A DNA stretch of 32,616 nt. Origin: an uncultured Boseongicola sp. GTDB taxonomy: Bacteria; Pseudomonadota; Alphaproteobacteria; Rhodobacterales; Rhodobacteraceae. The translations under genes were made by a program, and so were the position numbers. Below, in pieces: positions 24,198 to 32,616 of this stretch. Position 1 is the stretch's first letter; every line of letters begins with the position of its first letter. The DNA lies in assembly GCA_905479635.1 (NCBI GenBank), contig CAJQNG010000239.1, forward strand, positions 1 to 32,616, in the 5' to 3' direction. The notes under the pieces were generated by a model. It ran no database searches, was not told the origin of the DNA, and saw only the letters and a list, made by a program, of their open reading frames with translations.

Positions 24198-25617
24198 CTC
24201 GTATTCTGTCCGTTACATCGGAGTGTGTCCCGCTGGTGAAAACCGGCGGGCTCGCCGATGTGGCGGGTGCTTTGCCGGCGGCATTAAAGCCACTTGGACA
24301 CGAGATGCGGACGCTTTTGCCTGGGTATCCGACTGTCATGAAGGCGTTGAAGAAAACAAGGACGGTGCTGACAGAGGACGATCTTTTTGGCGGTCCGGCG
24401 CGGGTGTTGGAAGCAAGGGTTGCAGGACTGTCCTTGTATGTTCTGGACGCCGCGCATCTCTTTAAGCGCGAGGGCTCGCCCTACCTTGATGTGGATGGAA
24501 ACGACTTTCCGGATAATCCCGAACGGTTTGCGGCGCTGTCGTGGATGGCGATGCGGATTGCCCAGGATGGCGCGGGTGGTTGGACGCCCCAGCTGGTGCA
24601 CGCGCATGACTGGCAAGGTGCGCTGGCGCCTTATTACTTGAAGACGAACGGTGTTGATGTCCCGTCTGTTTTGACAATCCACAACATAGCGTTTCATGGG
24701 CTGGCTCCGGCTAATCGGCTTGCAAGCCTACGACTTGATCCGTCAGATTTTACCGAGGACGGCTTTGAATTCTGGGGGCAGATTGGTGCGCTGAAAGCGG
24801 GGCTGCAATTTGCAACGGCGCTGACAACTGTCAGTCCTACCTATGCGCGCGAGTTGACCACGCCTGAATTTGGGATGGGTCTTGATGGGGTGTTGCGCGC
24901 CCGTTCCGGTGATTTGACGGGCATTTTGAACGGCATTGATCTTGAGGTTTGGGATCCAAAAACTGACCCGAATATCGCAACTTACAAAACGGCTCGTGGA
25001 AAAGGCAGGGCCAAGGCGCGGCTTCGCAAGGAGTTTGGCCTGCCTGATGCTGATGGACCGCTGGCGGTTGTTGTGTCGCGATTGAGCCACCAAAAGGGGC
25101 TAGATCTGCTGCTTGAAGCTTTGCCGGCATTTATTGATCGCGGCGGGCAATTGGCGCTTTTGGGATCAGGTGACAAGGAGTTGGAAGCTGCTTTCGTGAA
25201 GACAGCGGCGGCGCAAGCGAACGTTGCTGTGCGGATCGGTTACGACGAGGCTTTGAGCCATCGGATGATGGCGGGAGCGGATGCGATATTGGTGCCTTCG
25301 CGGTTCGAACCCTGTGGTTTGACGCAGCTTTATGGGTTGCGCTACGGGGCGATCCCAGTGGTCGCGGCGACAGGCGGATTGGTGGACACGGTTATTCATG
25401 CAAGCCCGATGGCGATGCGATCTGGTGTGGCAACTGGCTTGCAGGTTTCGCCTTTGACGGCGCATGCGCTTGCCGCAACGATGGTGCAGTTGGTAGATTT
25501 ATTCCAAGACGTCGACGCATGGGCGATGCTGCAGTCAAATGCGATGCGTCAAAGCGTTGGCTGGGAGGCCTCGGCCGCTGAATATGCGGGCCTTTATGAT
25601 CGTCTGACGGACAGCGC

Positions 25618-25621
<4 letters not shown>
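24194..25621 (+). CDS. glgA: Glycogen synthase (ADP-glucose)
   Basis: GlgA extends alpha-1,4-glucan from ADP-glucose in the cytoplasm. The 475-residue GT5 enzyme opens [31 protein letters not shown], where KTGGL (Lys16) binds the sugar nucleotide. [42 protein letters not shown] and [16 protein letters not shown] follow, then the second Rossmann domain with [17 protein letters not shown] and the acceptor/nucleotide site [30 protein letters not shown]. It overlaps glgC upstream and glgX downstream (both ATGA), with no strong ribosome binding site of its own, consistent with translational coupling inside the operon. Confidence 0.96.
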
Positions 25622-29344
<3,723 letters not shown>

Positions 29345-29429
29345 ATTGTCGGCAGGGTTTTCGCGAATTTTATGGTGACTAAGGGGCGGTGCCCTGGTCG
29401 GTTTTTACACCGAGCAACCGGGTGTCCGC

Positions 29430-29897
29430 TCAGCTGCGATGGTAGGGATTGCCTGCAAGGATTGATGCTGCGCGGTAGAGTTGTTCGGCCAGCATTACCC
29501 GGACAAGCATATGCGGCCAGACCATTTTGCCGAAACTGAGACTGATGTTGGCACGGGCGCGCAAATTTGGGTCTATCCCGTCGGCACCGCCGATCATGAA
29601 CACAGGCTCTGCGGCCCCCTGATCGCGCCAGGTGCCAAGCAGTTTTGCAAAATCTGGGGAAGACATCACCTTGCCGCGTTCGTCCAATGCGCAAACGGGA
29701 GCAGAGAGGCCGATGGCTTTTTCAAGCAGATGTGCTTCCGCCGCCATGCCGCCCTTTTTTGCCTCAACCTCGTGCAGTGAAATGGGTCCGAGCCCGAGGT
29801 TGCGGCCGGTTTTGTCGAACCGGGCCATATAGTCCCGGACAAGGTCAGCTTCGGGGCCAGCACGTAGCCGGCCCACCGCCGCTATTTTCAGTTTCAT
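29430..29897 (-). CDS. rlmH: 23S rRNA pseudouridine-1915 N3-methyltransferase
   Basis: RlmH methylates pseudouridine 1915 in helix 69 of 23S rRNA on assembled 70S ribosomes. The 155-residue protein is a small SPOUT enzyme: MKLKIAAVGRLRAGPEADLVRDYMARF at the start, then VCALDERGKVMSSPDFAKLL, VFMIGGADGIDPNLRARANISLSFGKMVWPHMLVRVMLAEQLYRAASILAGNPYHR with the trefoil-knot SAM-binding loop and the invariant C-terminal YHR. The start follows the rsfS stop by ten bases, the common rsfS-rlmH order. Confidence 0.96.
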   Translation of the reverse strand: MKLKIAAVGRLRAGPEADLVRDYMARFDKTGRNLGLGPISLHEVEAKKGGMAAEAHLLEKAIGLSAPVCALDERGKVMSSPDFAKLLGTWRDQGAAEPVFMIGGADGIDPNLRARANISLSFGKMVWPHMLVRVMLAEQLYRAASILAGNPYHRS

Positions 29898-29907
29898 CCC
29901 AGCCGCT

Positions 29908-30279
29908 TTAGGCTGGCATAGAACCGGGTCCGCCGGGCGTCAGCCACATTTTCTCAAGCTGATAGAACTCGCGGACTTCCGGACGAAACACATGGACGAT
30001 AACGTCGCCGACATCGACGAGAACCCAGTCGCCGGTTTCCTTGCCCTCGATTTTGGACAAGCGGCCGTGGTTCTGCTTCAGCGAGTCGACCAGATGGTTG
30101 GCGATTGCTGACACCTGTCGTGAGGAACGACCGGATGCGACAACCATATAGTCTGCCATCTCGGATTTGCCGTGCAGGTCGATTTTGACGATGTCTTCCG
30201 CCTTGTCGTCTTCCAGCGATGTGATAATTTCGTCGAGCAAAGCCTTGCTCGTCAGTGGGGCGGTGTTCGCGGTCGTCAT
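29908..30279 (-). CDS. rsfS: Ribosome silencing factor RsfS
   Basis: RsfS binds ribosomal protein L14 and blocks subunit joining when nutrients are short. The core reads LLDEIITSLEDDKAEDIVKIDLHGKSEMADYMVVASGRSSRQVSAIANHLVDSLKQ, then DWVLVDVGDVIVHVFRPEVREFYQLEKMW, the full DUF143 domain. The start is uncertain. The ATG at 30279 (MTTANTAPLTSK) gives 123 residues and has GGAA eight bases upstream. The ATG at 30384 would add 35 residues (MGMLSAQALVLLKEDNVL...) without a clear site. The shorter form is chosen. rlmH follows at ten bases. Confidence 0.92.
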   Translation of the reverse strand: MTTANTAPLTSKALLDEIITSLEDDKAEDIVKIDLHGKSEMADYMVVASGRSSRQVSAIANHLVDSLKQNHGRLSKIEGKETGDWVLVDVGDVIVHVFRPEVREFYQLEKMWLTPGGPGSMPA

Positions 30280-30280
30280 G

Positions 30281-30302
30281 CGACCGCTTCCGCTTGCGGT
30301 CG
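30281..30302 (-). promoter_or_regulatory. Hairpin immediately before the rsfS start
   Basis: CGACCGC-AAGCGGAA-GCGGTCG (minus strand) forms seven pairs ending one base before the preferred ATG, with the purine-rich GCGGAA in the eight-base loop. If that ATG is used, the ribosome binding site is shown in a hairpin loop. If the longer start is used, this is merely coding sequence. Confidence 0.3.
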
Positions 30303-30437
30303 GTTCACGGACCGCATCGTGGACGTGTGACAGGACATTGTCCTCCTTGAGAAGCACCAAAGCTTGGGCTGAAAGCATGCCCATACGTCAAACATAACAC
30401 TGCGGAAAGCCATTTCCAAGAATGATGACAAAAACAG

Positions 30438-32616
30438 TTAGTAGTCGCGCTCGAAGAACACGCCGACGCTGGTATCTCCGTCTGTTGCGGTGGACCCTTT
30501 TAGGGTGACGGAATTGCTGAGATCGAGGTTCAGGTTCAGTTCGGTTTCTCCCGTCGCGTTGACGGTTACGTCCGTATAGATGTTTTCTCCAAGATAGGCG
30601 CCTGCGCGGACCGAAGCGTTGCCATCTGCGTCACTGGTGACATCGAAATCAGCCAAACCAAGGCCTTTGCGGACGTTGGATATGATCCCCTCGCCGCCCT
30701 GGCCGGCGAGCCTGCGCACCGCAAGCGCAAGACGCCCGGCCTGAATGGGCGACAGGCTTTGCAGTTCGCGACCGAACAAAAGCCGCGCGAGGACCTCTTC
30801 TTGTGGCAGGTCCGGCTCCGATGTGAAGGTGATCTCGGGATTGTCGGCAGGTCCGGCGACGATGACCGCGACACTGACGTCTTCGGCATCGGTCGTCGCG
30901 CGAATGCGCAGAACAGGAATGAAAGAGCCCTGAATTGTTACGGTTGCCTCCTCGAGCGCCAGTCTCTGCCCAAGAATATCAAGCCGTCCGCGAATCAGAT
31001 TGAACGCCCCCTGTGGGATAACGTTTGCGGTTGTGCCCGTAATTTGCAGACTTCCGCCAAATTCGCTGTCGAGACCCCGGCCGCGAACGAAAATACGGTT
31101 TGGTGCAGCGATGTTGATGTTCAGCGGGAAGACCGGGCCGGCTCCGGCGCGGGCATCGGCGTCGCGCTCAAGCATCCCTGCACGATCACGCGTTTTGCGG
31201 ACCGGTGGCGGTTCGTTGATGTGGATAATCTCTGGAATTGCGCCAGCTCCGCCGAAGCCTGAGGATGGGATGCGGACGTTTGTTTCGCCAAGGCCGAGAT
31301 TTCCGGCGATACGCGCACCTCCGGCGAGTGGGCCATCAATAGTGATGGTGCCGCTGATTTCAGTCTCGTAAAGCTGCGGGTCGCTCAGGACGACTTCGGT
31401 CAGACGGATGTCGAGATCGGCGTCGCGCTGCCCAGTGAGTGATATCTGGCCTTCGACACCCAGGCGCCCACCTGTCGAGACATTGGTTGCCGCGGAGATC
31501 GTGGCACGGGCGTTTGCGAGTGTCAGGTTCAGATTGGTGTCGTCCAAAGTGATCCCGATGGTCGGTGCGACAAGTCGGGCATTGGCGCTTGTGATGCGAC
31601 CCGAAAGGCTTTCAAGGGCTGGTGCGCCATCAATACGGAGATTGAAAGCGACGTCGCCCGAGAGTGAGCGGGGCTCGAGGAAGCGATTAAGCAGGCCAAG
31701 AGGCGCGCCGCCGTTGACGCTGAGTGCAAGGTTCGACGCATCGCTGGCGACACTTCCGGCGATCGTGGCCCGCGCGCCGCCGGGGCCTGTGGCGTCAAGA
31801 TCAAGTTCAAGGCGTTGTTGGTCGGCTTGTGTGACTGTGCCGGTGACGCTTGCGGCCCCAGCGAAGCCGGGGACGAAGGGAGCCACATTGGCCAGACGGG
31901 CGTCGATCTCGATAGCGCTTCCGACTGGACCGAGCGCGCCTTGGGCGGTTGCCGAAACGAGGTTGCTTGAAAAGCGCGCCGTTTCGATGCTGATCGCGTC
32001 TCCGTCGCGCGCGGCTTTGATGTCGGCGGACAAAGCCCCGGCCAAGGCGGTGTCAAGTTCCCCGATACCGGTCGTCACGTTGTTACCGCTTGCGGTGGCG
32101 GTGATGTCGAAGCTTGACAAATCGGCGGTGGCCCGGCCCGAGGCGTCGACCGTGAGGGATCCGGTTAATCGTCGTTGCGCAAGGTCAGAAAAGATTGAAA
32201 GATCGGAAAGAGCGGCGTTAACTGCTCCCTCAATCGCGGGGGCCGGGCCGGTTGGATCGATCACGACACCGTTGGATGCAAGACTGATCGCGGGGCCATC
32301 CGTCTTGACGTCGAACCGCCAATTGTCACCTTCGCGGACCGTTTCAGTTTCAAACGTAAGGGGACCTGACGGAGCACCCGCCAAGACCGTCGAAATATCT
32401 GTAAGGCGGCCCGAGACCTCAAGTGCGCCGGACGTGCTTGACAGGATGCCATCCGCCAAAAGGCTTGCGGCGGGGCCGTCTATTGTCGATTGCCGCAGCG
32501 TGAAGACCTGATCGGCCATTGCGACATCGATCACAAGTGCGAGGTCACCCGAGAGCAAAGCATCAGCCTGCTCCTGACCAATTTTCAAGTCCGAGGCCGT
32601 GCCATCAAGGTTCAGG
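30438..32616 (-). CDS. tamB: TamB (translocation and assembly module), C-terminal 726 codons; 5' end outside the window
   Basis: TamB is anchored in the inner membrane and spans the periplasm to the outer-membrane protein TamA, helping insertion of outer-membrane proteins or lipid transport. The frame stays open to the window edge (LNLDGTASDLK before the track's TTG start), so this is the 3' part of a longer gene. The repetitive beta-rich sequence with many Ala/Gly/Thr and alternating polar and hydrophobic residues fits the beta-taco of AsmA-like proteins. The end matches the TamB C-terminal domain (DUF490): RGRLDILGQRLALEEATVTIQGSFIPVLRIRA, EPDLPQEEVLARLLFGRELQSLSPIQAGRLALAV, and the beta-signal-like finish SVGVFFERDY. 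rsfS lies just downstream. Confidence 0.93.
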   Translation of the reverse strand, partial: LNLDGTASDLKIGQEQADALLSGDLALVIDVAMADQVFTLRQSTIDGPAASLLADGILSSTSGALEVSGRLTDISTVLAGAPSGPLTFETETVREGDNWRFDVKTDGPAISLASNGVVIDPTGPAPAIEGAVNAALSDLSIFSDLAQRRLTGSLTVDASGRATADLSSFDITATASGNNVTTGIGELDTALAGALSADIKAARDGDAISIETARFSSNLVSATAQGALGPVGSAIEIDARLANVAPFVPGFAGAASVTGTVTQADQQRLELDLDATGPGGARATIAGSVASDASNLALSVNGGAPLGLLNRFLEPRSLSGDVAFNLRIDGAPALESLSGRITSANARLVAPTIGITLDDTNLNLTLANARATISAATNVSTGGRLGVEGQISLTGQRDADLDIRLTEVVLSDPQLYETEISGTITIDGPLAGGARIAGNLGLGETNVRIPSSGFGGAGAIPEIIHINEPPPVRKTRDRAGMLERDADARAGAGPVFPLNINIAAPNRIFVRGRGLDSEFGGSLQITGTTANVIPQGAFNLIRGRLDILGQRLALEEATVTIQGSFIPVLRIRATTDAEDVSVAVIVAGPADNPEITFTSEPDLPQEEVLARLLFGRELQSLSPIQAGRLALAVRRLAGQGGEGIISNVRKGLGLADFDVTSDADGNASVRAGAYLGENIYTDVTVNATGETELNLNLDLSNSVTLKGSTATDGDTSVGVFFERDY

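Noticed and set aside
29345-29429. Terminator after pgm
   Set aside because: Short stems (for example GGGC/GCCC near 29385) are followed by GGTTTTT, but the stem is too weak to call.

Overview
The window looks like a chromosomal segment from an alphaproteobacterium, most probably a member of the Rhodobacteraceae (Rhodobacterales). This rests on protein sequence style (Asd, Apt, RppH, DUF2794, RsfS and TamB all read like Rhodobacterales versions), on a family-typical intergenic repeat with the core CCCCGAGGTATTTT present twice, and on the moderately GC-rich, G/T-ending codon use. No rRNA, tRNA, CRISPR array, insertion sequence or phage gene was seen. Assignments come from reading the translations and motifs; no database search was run.

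Layout, left to right. (1) 1-1789, minus strand: the 5' part of dnaE2 (error-prone polymerase, missing from the ORF track because it starts with GTG and leaves the window), a small exported protein and rppH. (2) 1967-3043: asd with a clear terminator. (3) 3044-3839: a region of phased CCACA-like motifs and two small genes of unknown function. (4) 3849-5838, minus: carbonic anhydrase, SbtA-type bicarbonate permease and an SbtB-like PII protein, a compact bicarbonate uptake operon. (5) 5839-6428: no convincing gene. (6) 6429-9009: M17 aminopeptidase and NlpC/P60 hydrolase (plus), convergent with a DUF2794 gene. (7) 9010-9456: a hairpin-rich intergenic region. (8) 9457-11821: mtnP and apt (methylthioadenosine and adenine salvage) around a Tat-type DsbA-like thioredoxin-fold protein. 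(9) 11848-14129, minus: exported metallo-beta-lactamase-fold protein and a GlcD-family FAD dehydrogenase. (10) 14204-14663, minus: a broken secreted-protein gene with a VPLPA-CTERM-like tail. (11) 15051-18147: glpD-glpK. (12) 18200-29344: an operator-bearing promoter followed by glgP-glgB-glgC-glgA-glgX-pgm. (13) 29430-32616, minus: rlmH, rsfS and the 3' part of tamB.

The core of the window is central carbon storage. GlpK and GlpD feed glycerol into triose phosphate. Pgm interconverts glucose-6-P and glucose-1-P. GlgC, GlgA and GlgB build glycogen, and GlgP and GlgX take it apart. Gene overlaps (glgC/glgA, glgA/glgX) and short gaps indicate one transcription unit, probably under a LacI-family repressor judged from a GTTAACGCTAAC operator placed between the candidate -35 and -10.

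No wholly new system is demonstrated. The least explained items are the run of four adjacent hairpins at 9103-9255, including a 15-bp perfect inverted repeat; the phased CCACA motifs next to two small orphan genes; the SbtA/SbtB/carbonic anhydrase operon whose SbtB lacks the usual C-terminal cysteine loop; and the SOS-like box in front of a dnaE2 with no imuA or imuB beside it.
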